A DNA stretch of 49,376 nt from Candidatus Accumulibacter appositus (GCA_000585055.1 JEMX01000018.1:206-49581), one strand, 5' to 3'; positions 18,301 to 29,106 are shown, counted from the stretch's first letter. Notes: a model not told the origin generated them from the letters alone. Translations and numbers: made by a program.

Positions 18301-19350
18301 TTACTCCGTGAGTGAGGTCGAACCGCTTGTCGAGCCGCCGCGCTCTTCGTACTGCGCTGCCGCATGTTTGAGTGTCTCCGCGATCAATTCCCTGAGTTCC
18401 GGTGGCTCAAGAACTTCCACGTTATCGGCATAGCTCAGGAGCCACCAGAGGAGATGGCCGGAGAACTTCACCCGGGTTTTCAGGGTCACGCGCCCGTCGT
18501 CGCAAGGATGGAGGGTCTGCTGCTCGCCCAGCGATGTTTCGGCGAGACGTTCCGCGGTCTTCTGGCTGAAGATCGCCACCAGCTCAAGCGTGCTTCCGAC
18601 CTTGATCGGGTAGGTCCGGCCGAAGCCAAGCTGCCCGGACTTGATGTAGGCGTCAATATCGAACGCCGCCAGCGGAGGGCGGGCCAGCAAAGAGGGAGCG
18701 GCGCTCTGGATACGGTGCATCTGGATGTAGGTTTGGCTGCCGTCGTCGAGGTTTTTGTAGATCAGGTAAAGCACGACGCCCCGCTGGGTAAGCGCCAGGG
18801 GCAGGATCGTGGCCGGGAACGTCTGCTTGCCGCTTCGATCGCGATAGGTCACGCGTAGGGCTCTGTCATCCAACAGCGCTTCCCGAATCGCCCGGGCCAC
18901 ACCGGGAGACATGCTGGCCGGGTTGAGCATCTGGGTCGAATCGATGAGGCGGAATTTCTTCTTCCACGACCTCACCCTGGCGGGCGCCGCATCGAGCTTG
19001 CTCTCGGCGGCACGGAAAAACGGCGTCAGACTCTGCAGGGTGGCTTCGGGTAACAGCGACTTGAGATTTTGCTCGATCATGTAGAAGGCCAGTGCCTGTT
19101 CCGCCGTCAAGCCAGGCAACCACATGCGGGGGACGTCCTGCCATGACCAATAGTAGGTCTTTCCCTCGGCCCGGTAGTGAATATCAAAATCTTCGCTGAG
19201 CGCTTGCAGGTCGCGTTCAACGGTTCTCTTGCCAACAGCCTCGCGCGTCTGTTCGACGAGAATCCGGTGGATTTCTTCGGTTGACTTCGCCTGCCCACGC
19301 GCTTGCGGAACAAGCGTCAGGATGATCCACTGCCGTTTCACCTGGTTCAT
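18301..19350 (-). CDS. WYL-domain transcriptional regulator
   Basis: This 349-residue protein has an N-terminal winged helix-turn-helix (MNQVKRQWIILTLVPQARGQ, then VGKRTVERDLQALSEDFDIH) and a WYL ligand-sensing domain. The latter is visible as LRVTYRDRSGKQTFPATILP, GVVLYLIYKNLDDGSQTYIQ and MHRIQSA. WYL proteins bind nucleic acids or nucleotides and commonly regulate phage-defence operons. It lies 40 bases after the pseudophosphatase gene and 63 before the unknown gene on the same strand. It most likely controls its own operon from the 22234-22641 region, possibly at the inverted repeat there. A weak AAGG precedes the ATG. Confidence 0.9.
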   Translation of the reverse strand: MNQVKRQWIILTLVPQARGQAKSTEEIHRILVEQTREAVGKRTVERDLQALSEDFDIHYRAEGKTYYWSWQDVPRMWLPGLTAEQALAFYMIEQNLKSLLPEATLQSLTPFFRAAESKLDAAPARVRSWKKKFRLIDSTQMLNPASMSPGVARAIREALLDDRALRVTYRDRSGKQTFPATILPLALTQRGVVLYLIYKNLDDGSQTYIQMHRIQSAAPSLLARPPLAAFDIDAYIKSGQLGFGRTYPIKVGSTLELVAIFSQKTAERLAETSLGEQQTLHPCDDGRVTLKTRVKFSGHLLWWLLSYADNVEVLEPPELRELIAETLKHAAAQYEERGGSTSGSTSLTE

Positions 19351-19390
19351 AGATTCGAACCTTCATCGACCGACCCGGAAGCCGGACACC

Positions 19391-19969
19391 TCATCGCTCA
19401 CCTGTCATCGACAAAACCGGCTGGTAGCTCATGACGAACCATTCCTGGATCGCTGTCTCAATCGTATCCGGGCGTGCCAGCCGCACCTGCACTATTGCCT
19501 CCTCCGCCGACATGCCGGACTCGATCAGCAAGTAAGCGGCGATGGTTCCCGTTTGGCCCAGACCGCCCTTGCCGTGCAGAAAGACGCGCTGACCCGCCTG
19601 TAGCGTGCTCATGATTTCTCGGCCCAGCTCCGGCCAGCGTTCGTTGAAGGATTTTCCGGGAAGGGAGATGTCAGGGATAGGCAGGTGACGCAATTTCATG
19701 CCCAGGCGATCGACATCATCGGGCAGTGTCGCCACCTGGAGCTCCTCGAATTCATGCGCCTCAACGAGGGAGATTATCATGCGGCTACCCCATTGATGAA
19801 TGCGGGCCAGGTCGGCGGCAAGGTCGCGCTGCCAATGTCCTGCTTTGGCATTGCGCTGCTTCTTGCCGGGGCAGAACGACATACCGATCAAGGCGCAGCC
19901 GCCGGCAGGCTGAACAGCGTCGATGCGGATCGGATCGGTGTCACTGGTGCGGTCGAGCGAAGGGTTCAT
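19391..19969 (-). CDS. Dual-specificity phosphatase-like protein lacking catalytic Cys and Arg
   Basis: This 192-residue protein has the fold order of CDKN3-like dual-specificity phosphatases: DLARIHQWGSRMIISLVEAH, a general-acid loop LPIPDISLPGKSF, the P-loop region, and GTIAAYLLIESGMSAEEAI. The P-loop reads HGKGGLGQTGT, whereas active members have H-C-x5-R-(T/S). The codons are GGC (Gly) where TGC/TGT (Cys) is expected, and CAA (Gln) where Arg is expected. The frame is intact, so it is a likely pseudophosphatase that still binds but does not hydrolyse. The start at ATG 19969 is five bases after the ATPase stop, with a weak AGG, so translation is probably coupled. It may act as a sensor or scaffold for the ATPase (inference). 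Confidence 0.85.
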   Translation of the reverse strand: MNPSLDRTSDTDPIRIDAVQPAGGCALIGMSFCPGKKQRNAKAGHWQRDLAADLARIHQWGSRMIISLVEAHEFEELQVATLPDDVDRLGMKLRHLPIPDISLPGKSFNERWPELGREIMSTLQAGQRVFLHGKGGLGQTGTIAAYLLIESGMSAEEAIVQVRLARPDTIETAIQEWFVMSYQPVLSMTGER

Positions 19970-19974
19970 GCTGC

Positions 19975-22233
19975 CTAGCTCAGAAAGCCGATGGACGTCG
20001 TCTTGGCACCTTTTTTCACGGCGCACTCGCGTTCAAGGCACTGCAAGAAGTTCTCCGCCGTATAGCGCTCACCGAGCAGGCGTTCCTGGCGTTGCACGGT
20101 TGCGAAATCGCCGGGAGTCGCGGCAGTCAGTTTCTGGAGCGCCTGGCGAAGCGGCGGCGTGAGAGGCGCGGTGGGGCTGCCAAAGACGATCTCGGCAAAC
20201 AAGGCCTCGACCTGCTGCGGCGTCAGCGCATCAAAGCGCAGCTTGAAGGTGAAGCGGCGCATGGCTGCTTCGTCCACATCGTTCATCAGGTTGGTGGTGC
20301 AAATGAAAATGCCGTTGAAGGCTTCCATTTGTTGCAGGAGCTCGTTGACCTGGGTGACTTCCCACGAGCGCTGAGCCTGTTGCCGGCTGCGAAGAAAGCT
20401 GTCGGCCTCGTCGAGCAGAAGGACTGCGCCTTCCTGACTGGCTTCATGGAACATGCGGGCAATGTTCTTTTCCGCTTCGCCGACGTACTTGCCAAGCAGG
20501 TCGGAAGCGCGCTTGATGGCCAGCGGACGACCAATGGCGTCGGCCAGATGACGGGCCAGAGAAGTCTTGCCGGAGCCCGGAACGCCGTGGAAGCAGAGGG
20601 TGGCGGCGGCGTTGCGGCGCAGCGCCTGCTCGATTTTTTCGAGCGGCAGGTCGCTATCAAGGTTGAGATAGGCAAAGTTGCAGGGGCTGGCGCTGACCAG
20701 CTGGCTGTTGATCGAGAAGCTGCGGCCCATGGCGGTCTGGCTGGCCTTGATCGCCTGCAGGAAAACCGACTCGTCGATCTCGCCGGAATTCGTGTTGCAA
20801 AGCAGGGCGAAGCGGCTGGCCTGGTTGACCTGTGCGGGCGACAAACTCTCGTCGGTGGCCAGCGCGGTCACCAGACTGTCGCTGACAACGGCACTTTCCA
20901 GACAGCGCCTGATGACGCGCTCGCGGACCGCTTTCGGCGGCGTCCGGAATTCAATGTGAAAGCTGAAGCGACGCAGAAAGGCGTCATCGATGGCGTCGAT
21001 GGAATTGGTAATCCAGATCGCGGGAACCGGCGAATGCTCGAGTTGCTGATTGAGCCAGGCCTTCGGCTGATCGGAGCGCGAGCTGGAACGGCCGCGTCCA
21101 AACAGAGACGAGAAGCTCGGGCCCAAATCGGGAAAAACATCTTCGATTTCATCAAAGATGACCAGCGACCGCTCGCGTTCGGATAGAAAGCGTTGCGCGA
21201 CGGCAAAGCAGTTCAGGCGATTCTTGCCAGCGACCGGATCGCCATCGCTGTCGGCGGAGCGGACATCGAAGGCCGCCAGGCCTGCGTGCTCGGCGAGCAA
21301 GCGCGCAAACTCGGATTTCCCGGTGCCGGGAGCACCGTAGAGGAGAACGTTGGCCCCTTGCTTCCGACCATTTGCCACGTTCTTCAGGTAAGTCACCAGC
21401 CAGGCGAACTCACGCTCCATATGGGGATAGTCGTGTGCCGCGAGGCCGGCGGCCGGTGCGGGCTGGAGAACGGCGCGCAGCATGTCTTCCGGGGTCGTAA
21501 ACTCCTCTACCAGGAAGGTCTGGCCGACGTTATCGAGACGCAGAAAGTCTTCGAGATCGTTGGGTGTGCTGTCCAGCGTGACCAGGCCATAGGCGCGCAG
21601 GGTGGCGTTCGCCCGCAGCGCCTTCTTGACGGCTGCGGTGGGCGCGTCAATGGCGGCGGCGACCAGGCCATAGGCCTCGGCGGGAGCAAATCCACTGACC
21701 GTGCGCAGAAACCTGCGGAACTGCTCATGGCCGCGCGTTTCCACGAAGTCGAGCAGCCTGCTCTCGACCGGCTCCAGGTCGAGCAGCTTGACCAGCAGTG
21801 GAATGTTGCGGTTGCCGGGAGCTTTGAGCGCAGTCTTGGGTTTCAGGCGCGCGAGGTTGTCTTCCAGCGCACCGACGATCAGCTTGGGGCTCTTGGCGTA
21901 CAGCCGAGAAATGGTGTCTTCGTAGGTGCTCCACTGCTGACGGCTCTTGAGCAGTGCGCCGATGTTGGCTGCTGCACCACCTTGGTTGGTGACTGCGGGG
22001 GCTTCTTCGTCGGTGTTAGCGGTCAGGGCAAGATGCAGGGCGTGACTAATCTGCTGTGGCCAAACCACTTGCTTGCCGAGCATCCGCAGCCAGGGCTCGC
22101 AGTCATCTACCTGGGAGGCAAGAATTTCCGGATGATGCAGCAGGATATGCAGGGCGAAAACCGCACCGCGGCCAGCAAGCCGACCCGCCGCTCCGTTCGC
22201 GGGCGTACTCCGGAAATCCGCATAACTATCCAT
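19975..22233 (-). CDS. Tandem AAA+ ATPase
   Basis: This 752-residue protein has two AAA+ modules. Module 1 has Walker A LLYGAPGTGKSEFARLL near residue 303, Walker B LVIFDEIEDVFPDL near 360, and sensor/arginine-finger region TNSIDAIDDAFLRRFSF. Module 2 has Walker A GVPGSGKTSLARHLADAIGR near 550, Walker B VLLLDEADSFL near 605, and TNLMNDVDEAAMRRFTFKLR. Both appear catalytically intact, like CDC48/MoxR-related remodellers. About 280 N-terminal residues are helical and likely bind a substrate or partner. The ATG at 22233 has AAGGAG six bases upstream; an earlier ATG at 22278 lacks a site. It is the first gene of the operon with the pseudophosphatase, WYL regulator and unknown protein. Confidence 0.9.
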   Translation of the reverse strand: MDSYADFRSTPANGAAGRLAGRGAVFALHILLHHPEILASQVDDCEPWLRMLGKQVVWPQQISHALHLALTANTDEEAPAVTNQGGAAANIGALLKSRQQWSTYEDTISRLYAKSPKLIVGALEDNLARLKPKTALKAPGNRNIPLLVKLLDLEPVESRLLDFVETRGHEQFRRFLRTVSGFAPAEAYGLVAAAIDAPTAAVKKALRANATLRAYGLVTLDSTPNDLEDFLRLDNVGQTFLVEEFTTPEDMLRAVLQPAPAAGLAAHDYPHMEREFAWLVTYLKNVANGRKQGANVLLYGAPGTGKSEFARLLAEHAGLAAFDVRSADSDGDPVAGKNRLNCFAVAQRFLSERERSLVIFDEIEDVFPDLGPSFSSLFGRGRSSSRSDQPKAWLNQQLEHSPVPAIWITNSIDAIDDAFLRRFSFHIEFRTPPKAVRERVIRRCLESAVVSDSLVTALATDESLSPAQVNQASRFALLCNTNSGEIDESVFLQAIKASQTAMGRSFSINSQLVSASPCNFAYLNLDSDLPLEKIEQALRRNAAATLCFHGVPGSGKTSLARHLADAIGRPLAIKRASDLLGKYVGEAEKNIARMFHEASQEGAVLLLDEADSFLRSRQQAQRSWEVTQVNELLQQMEAFNGIFICTTNLMNDVDEAAMRRFTFKLRFDALTPQQVEALFAEIVFGSPTAPLTPPLRQALQKLTAATPGDFATVQRQERLLGERYTAENFLQCLERECAVKKGAKTTSIGFLS

Positions 22234-22490
22234 TCCTGGCTCCTTGTTTGGTTGATGGTACCCAGCGTAAAACCACATGCGTCAGCTTATGTCGCATGGA
22301 GTCTGGGCCGCTGCAGGTCCAAGAATCCAGCGGGCAGATGGAGAGGGTTACAGGGGCAAGCGTGACGCTCTGGTGTAGGGATGTGGCGAGGTGGTGTGTG
22401 CTTTTTTTCCGGCTGGTGTAGCGTTGCACTCTTGACGAGCTTTTTTCAGGCGGCGTGAAACCTTGTGAAGGCTGAGGTTCCAGGCTGCGT

Positions 22491-22540
22491 TTCGCACCAC
22501 GCCAACATGCTCGTCGTCACCTATTGGCGTGGTGTGCGAA
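22491..22540. repeat. Imperfect inverted repeat, possible operator or terminator
   Basis: TTCGCACCACGCCAA at 22491-22505 is mirrored by TTGGCGTGGTGTGCGAA at 22524-22540, with an extra two bases (TG) in the right arm and an 18-base loop. No T-tract follows on either strand. It lies about 260 bases upstream of the ATPase operon and 100 bases after tetR, so it could bind the WYL regulator or be a transcript-ending hairpin. Confidence 0.45.
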
Positions 22541-22555
22541 CGAACAGCTTTTATC

Positions 22556-22571
22556 GCCCGATGAATCGGGC
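22556..22571. repeat. REP-like palindrome
   Basis: GCCCGATGAATCGGGC is a perfect palindrome with a two-base centre, followed by TCCTACATGGG. Extragenic palindromes of this form, with a GCTCCTAC-like tail, are common repetitive elements in Proteobacteria. Only one copy was noticed in the window. Confidence 0.4.
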
Positions 22572-22641
22572 TCCTACATGGGCAGGCGCGTCGTTCTTTG
22601 GGTGGGAGTGATTCATTGGGCGATGTCTTACCAGAGGTGCG

Positions 22642-23250
22642 TCAGCGCTCGCCTCGGTTGCCAGGAGGTGCGCCGAGCAGCAGCGCCAGCGCACTGTCGG
22701 CGAGTTCATCCAGCGAAAGCTTGCCGTCGGCACGATACCAGTGCTTCGACCAGTTGAGCATGCCGAACAGCAGCAGTCGCACCGGGGGCGTGGCGGAGGC
22801 GATCCTGCCGGCCTGCGCCAGTTCGTCGAGCGTCTCTTGCCACGGCACTTGGTAGCGGTCGAAGGCGGCGGCGATTTCCGCGTGCGCGGCGGCGTCGAGG
22901 GCGCGCGTTTCGCCGAGCAGCATCGGCGCCGGGCACTCGCCTTCGAGAAGCGTGCCGAGATGCGTGCGCACCAGCACGCGCAGCCGCTGCTCGGGATCGG
23001 CAAGGCCATCGATGGCGGCGAGCAGGCGCGCGTAGCCGGCGTCGAGGCCCTCGATCATCGCCGCCTTGAGCAATTCCTGCTTGCTGCGGAAGTGGTAGAA
23101 GGGGCTGCCCGAGCGCATGCCGACGGCTTCGGCAATGTCGCGCGTGGTGGTGGCGTCGAAGCCTTTTTCGACGAACAGCCTGGCGGCTGCGCGCAGCAGG
23201 TCGCTGCGTCGATTCGGTTCCAGCCCTGGTTCCAGTTTTCTTCTCGGCAT
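22642..23250 (-). CDS. TetR/AcrR-family regulator
   Basis: This 202-residue protein has a canonical TetR helix-turn-helix: RRSDLLRAAARLFVEKGFDA, then TTTRDIAEAVGMRSGSPFYH and FRSKQELLKAA. The C-terminal half (MLLGETRALDAAAHAEIAAA and FGMLNWSKHWYRADGKLSLD) resembles the ligand domain of KstR2- and FadR-type regulators, which bind acyl-CoA thioesters. It is encoded 75 bases downstream of the dienoyl-CoA reductase gene on the same strand. It therefore probably senses an acyl-CoA and represses fatty-acid or related degradation genes, including its neighbour (inference). The ribosome binding site is weak. Confidence 0.92.
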   Translation of the reverse strand: MPRRKLEPGLEPNRRSDLLRAAARLFVEKGFDATTTRDIAEAVGMRSGSPFYHFRSKQELLKAAMIEGLDAGYARLLAAIDGLADPEQRLRVLVRTHLGTLLEGECPAPMLLGETRALDAAAHAEIAAAFDRYQVPWQETLDELAQAGRIASATPPVRLLLFGMLNWSKHWYRADGKLSLDELADSALALLLGAPPGNRGER

Positions 23251-23325
23251 GCGATCAGCGCCGGTCGCGGGATTTCCGGACGCGCCGCGTCGATGGCGCC
23301 GGATGCTGCCTTTGCCCGCTTGTCA

Positions 23326-25434
<2,109 letters not shown>

Positions 25435-25527
25435 TTATTGTTCCGGAAGCAGGTATGGATTGCAAGCGCGGGGCTGCGCGACCGTCGTGTCCTGGCCGCG
25501 CCAGGGCGAGCAAGGCAATCGCTCCGT

Positions 25528-27627
25528 TCAGGGCTGGTGGCCCTTCGCCGCTTCCGCCCCGGCGGTATTGTCCAGCAAGCTCCGGGTGGCAATTTGCAGG
25601 AAGGCATCCAGCTTCGCTTTCAGTTCCGGGGCGAGGTCGATGGCGATGCGTTCGGCTTTCGGATCAGCCCCCAACTGGTAGCTGTAGAGGCGGGGCTCGA
25701 AACCCTTGGGCTCGATCAGAATACGTTCGGGGGTGATCAGGGCGACGGTCTGATCGCCGCCCGAGGGCTTGACCACCCCGATTCCGAGGTCGCCCTCCGG
25801 CAGATTGAGCAGGTCGCGTCCCCAGCATTGATGGCGAACCGTGCCGCCGAGGCGACCCATGATCGTCGGCACCACGTCGACCTGCGTGCCGACGTGGTGA
25901 TTGCGGCTGCCGAATTTTTCCTGAATTCCCGGAGCAATCAGCAACAGCGGCACATTGAAGCGGAAGAGGTCCATTTCGGTCAGTTGCTGGTCGCTGCCGA
26001 AGCCATGGTCGCCGACGATGACGAACAGGGTGTGCTTGTAATACGCAGACTTGCGGGCTTTCGCGAAGAACTCACCGAGCGCCCAGTCGGAATAGCGCAT
26101 GGCGGTCAGGTGTTCGCTGGCAGTGCCGCGATCGCTAACCGGCTTTACCGGCAGATCCTTCGGCAAGGCATAGGGCGTGTGGTTGGAAAGCGTTTGCACC
26201 AGGGCGTAGAAGGGTTTGTCGGCAGGCAGCTTGGCGAGTTCGCTGGCGGCGCGGTCGAACATGTCCTGATCCGAAACGCCCCAGGTCGGGTCCATGTACA
26301 CCGGGTCAAGGAAATCTTCGCGGCCGATGAAATTGGTCATGCCCTGGTTGCTGAAGAAGCCCGACTGGTTGTCCCACTGGAAATTGCCGTTGTACACGTA
26401 GAGGTTGTCGTAGCCGCGCGCACTGAGCAGCTGCGGCAGGCCGGAGAATTTGTGCGCGCCTTCCGGAGTGCGCATCAGGTACTCGAAGCCGGGCAGGTTC
26501 GGAAAGCAGGCCATGGTGGCGAACATCCCCTGGTGGGTGTGCGTGCCATTGGAGAAGAAGCGGTCGAAAAGCAGGCCCTCCTTGGCCAGTGCGTCGAAGT
26601 GCGGGGTGATGTCGCCGGTGCCCCCCAGTGCGCCGACGAAGCGACCGGCGAAACTTTCCATCAGGATGAGCACCACATTGCGAATCGGCAGGCTACGCTC
26701 GGCGGGTGGCCTGAAGTCACGGCGGATCGCGGCGCCGTCCGCGTCGACCAACTGGTCGTGCGGCGTGAGCAGCAGCTGGCGTAGGATCTGCAGCGCCTGT
26801 TCGTCGGGCATGGTCGATTGCCAGGTCTTGCTGCGCTGCGAGGAGAGGCTGGCCTCGGCCGCGGAAAGCAGCGTCAGCGAACCGTTCAGGCCGAGCTGAT
26901 TGGCGAACATCGAATCGGTCGTGTAGGCGTCACCCCAGCGCAGTGGCGGCCCCTGCCGCAAATGGCCGCGGGCGGCGACCACGGCCAGGAGTGTGCACAG
27001 GAGGAACAGGCTGCTCCGCCAGTACCAGCTCGGCGCCGTGTAGGGCGGCTGCGGCTGTGTGTCGTCCTGCGCCGCCGCGATCGCCGGCCGGCTGAGCCGG
27101 TCAAGGCCCTTGAACAGTTTCGCCAGCAGCCAGGTGGCGGCCGCCCAGGCCAGCAGGTAACGGCCAACCGGGAAGCCGTTCCACAACATGCTGCCGACGG
27201 TGGCCAGGTCTTCCTCGAAATACTGGAACACCAGGCCGTTCAGGCGCTGGTGGAATTCGCGATAGAAATCGAGCTCGGTAATGCCGAGCAGCAGGGTGAA
27301 ACTGGCGAAGGCGGTCAGCCAGCCGCGCTGCAGAGCGCGGGCGGCCATGGCGCGGACGCTGAGCAAAGCCAGCAGCAGTGGCGCGAGCGCATAGACCACC
27401 AGACGCACATCGAAACGCAGGCCGTTGTAGAAAGCCTCGACGAAGGTCGTTGCCGGGGTGTCGCCGATCAGCTCGCGGTTGTAGTACAGCAGCGTCATGC
27501 GCAACAAGGCGTACAGGGTGAGCAGCGCGGCGCCGCTGAGCAGGGTGAAGGCGAGGTGACTCTTCAGGGTCGGGCCGTTGATGCGGCGGCTGAGCGGCGG
27601 CGTACGCCGCGTGAGGGTGGCTGTCAT
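25528..27627 (-). CDS. LTA synthase-like membrane phosphotransferase (sulfatase fold)
   Basis: This 699-residue protein has about five N-terminal transmembrane helices and a periplasmic alkaline-phosphatase/sulfatase-fold domain. NVVLILMESFAGRFVGALGG supplies the first metal ligands. FFSNGTHTHQGMFATMACFP contains the nucleophile threonine. HTLFVIVGDHGFGSDQQL and NHHVGTQVDVVPTIMG complete the metal site. Family members transfer phosphoglycerol or phosphoethanolamine from phospholipids to cell-envelope polymers; in Gram-negatives this often means osmoregulated glucans or lipid A. The substrate is not evident here. No Shine-Dalgarno is visible before ATG 27627. Instead the leader carries a four-copy octamer repeat. 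Confidence 0.88.
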   Translation of the reverse strand: MTATLTRRTPPLSRRINGPTLKSHLAFTLLSGAALLTLYALLRMTLLYYNRELIGDTPATTFVEAFYNGLRFDVRLVVYALAPLLLALLSVRAMAARALQRGWLTAFASFTLLLGITELDFYREFHQRLNGLVFQYFEEDLATVGSMLWNGFPVGRYLLAWAAATWLLAKLFKGLDRLSRPAIAAAQDDTQPQPPYTAPSWYWRSSLFLLCTLLAVVAARGHLRQGPPLRWGDAYTTDSMFANQLGLNGSLTLLSAAEASLSSQRSKTWQSTMPDEQALQILRQLLLTPHDQLVDADGAAIRRDFRPPAERSLPIRNVVLILMESFAGRFVGALGGTGDITPHFDALAKEGLLFDRFFSNGTHTHQGMFATMACFPNLPGFEYLMRTPEGAHKFSGLPQLLSARGYDNLYVYNGNFQWDNQSGFFSNQGMTNFIGREDFLDPVYMDPTWGVSDQDMFDRAASELAKLPADKPFYALVQTLSNHTPYALPKDLPVKPVSDRGTASEHLTAMRYSDWALGEFFAKARKSAYYKHTLFVIVGDHGFGSDQQLTEMDLFRFNVPLLLIAPGIQEKFGSRNHHVGTQVDVVPTIMGRLGGTVRHQCWGRDLLNLPEGDLGIGVVKPSGGDQTVALITPERILIEPKGFEPRLYSYQLGADPKAERIAIDLAPELKAKLDAFLQIATRSLLDNTAGAEAAKGHQP

Positions 27628-27639
27628 GGTTGCGCGGAA

Positions 27640-27671
27640 TTTCAGAGTGTCAGAGTTTCAGAGTTTCAGAA
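27640..27671. repeat. Four-copy octamer tandem repeat in a gene leader
   Basis: TTTCAGAG is repeated four times head to tail (second copy TGTCAGAG, last copy TTTCAGAA). On the transcribed strand it reads CTCTGAAA and sits 13-44 bases upstream of the LTA-synthase-like start codon, where a promoter or ribosome binding site would normally lie. Confidence 0.75.
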
Positions 27672-28434
27672 TGAGGCGGGGGGCGGTCGATTTTCACAAT
27701 GCGCTGGCCCCCTGTTGAGCCGGAAGCTAGTTGCCTGCCGACAGCGAGGGGGAGGATGGTTTTTTTGGAGCGCAGGTGGGTGAGGATGATCTGTAGCGCG
27801 CCAGCGGTGTCGAGCCGTCGCGCACGCGCCATGTGCGTTGCGTCTTCGGTGGGCCACAGGCTGTCGTTCGTGCATTGTACAAAACCGGCTGCGTTTGAGG
27901 CCATCGGCGACGATGTTCGGCCCTGTGATCGGGCATTGCTTGACGCAGCCCCATCGCTTCTCGGTCTGGCCGTTGCGTAGCCAAGGCACTGGCAGCGGGC
28001 CAACCTCCTGGCCGGTCACCAGACCGCCACGGAAATTCAGCTGGCCGGTCCGGTTTGGAGAGCCCACCGCGGAGTGCGCCCAGGCTGCCGTAGCCTTGCC
28101 GTGAAAGTCGCGTACGCGACTCGCGAAGCTCCCGTCTATTCGGCAGTTGGCCTGTTTTCCGATGGGCTCTTGCCAGTACCGGGTCAGCGGCCATGCATGG
28201 TGTCAGATCAGGCATCGGCAGGGGGGCGAAGCCCGCGTTGAGGGACTTTCTAAGTTTCAGCTAATTCTTGGTCGCTATCTTCCTCGGCATGGCAAAGGCT
28301 CGCGCGCGCATTGCCCAGCTGCCGGGCAGGCCCTCCTTTCGAGCGCGCGCTTTGGCGGCACAGGATTCCGGCGACCTGAGGCGGCGGCGCGGCGAGTTTG
28401 TCGATACCTCTCTTCTGCTAAAGGAAACATGGAA
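27672..28434. other. Long gene-free stretch
   Basis: I find no supported gene in about 760 bases between the LTA-synthase-like and cytochrome b561 genes. Several frames are open on both strands, but they are arginine- and proline-rich, lack start signals and match nothing I know. An AAGGA at 28421-28425 is the Shine-Dalgarno of the following gene. The region may hold decayed DNA or an unrecognised RNA. Confidence 0.4.
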
Positions 28435-29106
28435 ATGAGCGCACCTACGGTATTTCACAAGCACGCTTTCGCGACGCGCCTGCTCCATGCGGGCCTGGCC
28501 TTGGCGGTCATTCTGCAGCTCCTGAGCAGTCTGCCCATGGAGCCACCCGAACCCGATCACGCCGGCAACTGGTATTTCCAGCTTCACCAGTATTCCGGGC
28601 TGCTCGCCTTTGCCTTCGTCTTCGCTTTCTGGATGGTCCTGGCCATGCGCTCGCAAGGAACGGCGCCGGCTGCGTTGTTCCCCTGGTTCTCGGGCGCCCG
28701 CCTGCGTGCCTTGCGTACCGACACCAGAACCCATTTTGCCGCCTTGCTATCGCGCAGGCTGCCAGCCTACGATCCACACGCGGCGCTGCCGTCTGCAGTA
28801 CATGGTCTCGGGGTATTGCTGATCTCGGCCATGGCGGTCAGCGGGCTGATCTACTATTTCATCAACAGCGGCGACCCGGATGCTGGTGGCCCTGTCGGCG
28901 CCGTGATGTTCGTACACCGAACGCTGGCCAAGCTCGTCTGGGCCTATCTGCTCGGCCACGCCGGCCTGGCCCTTGTCCATCACTACGCGCACGACGTTTG
29001 CCTCGGAGCAATGTGGTCCCTCGACCGAGACGCGGCCGGGCAGGGAAACGCTTCATCGGCGCCGAAGCCACAATCGATACCGACAGCGACTGCGCGGTCG
29101 CGCTGA
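28435..29106 (+). CDS. Cytochrome b561-like membrane protein
   Basis: This 223-residue protein has four transmembrane helices with histidines placed as in di-haem b-type cytochromes: HKHAFATRLLHAGLALAVIL (helix 1), FQLHQYSGLLAFAFVFAFWM (helix 2), AVHGLGVLLISAMAVSGLIY (helix 3) and LLGHAGLALVHHYAHD (helix 4). It resembles Ni/Fe-hydrogenase b-type and b561 domain proteins that pass electrons from quinone or superoxide. The start at 28435 lies nine bases after AAGGA; the ATG at 28429 is too close. No partner enzyme is adjacent, so the redox partner is unknown. Confidence 0.85.
   Translation: MSAPTVFHKHAFATRLLHAGLALAVILQLLSSLPMEPPEPDHAGNWYFQLHQYSGLLAFAFVFAFWMVLAMRSQGTAPAALFPWFSGARLRALRTDTRTHFAALLSRRLPAYDPHAALPSAVHGLGVLLISAMAVSGLIYYFINSGDPDAGGPVGAVMFVHRTLAKLVWAYLLGHAGLALVHHYAHDVCLGAMWSLDRDAAGQGNASSAPKPQSIPTATARSR

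Larger units (their letters stand above)
22234..22641. promoter_or_regulatory. Control region of the AAA operon, downstream of tetR
   Basis: This 408-base gene-free stretch must hold the promoter of the minus-strand ATPase operon. It contains the imperfect inverted repeat at 22491-22540 and a REP-like palindrome at 22556-22571. Two T-runs (around 22402-22408 and 22440-22446) read as A-runs on the operon strand. I do not see a textbook -35/-10 pair with proper spacing. Confidence 0.4.

Noticed and set aside
19330..19360. GGTTCGAATC-like string suggesting a tRNA T-arm
   Set aside because: It is the leader of the WYL gene; no acceptor stem, anticodon arm or CCA end can be folded around it.
27672..28434. 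Several open frames of 60-160 codons on both strands
   Set aside because: They are arginine/proline-rich, lack ribosome binding sites and overlap each other; typical of GC-rich non-coding DNA.
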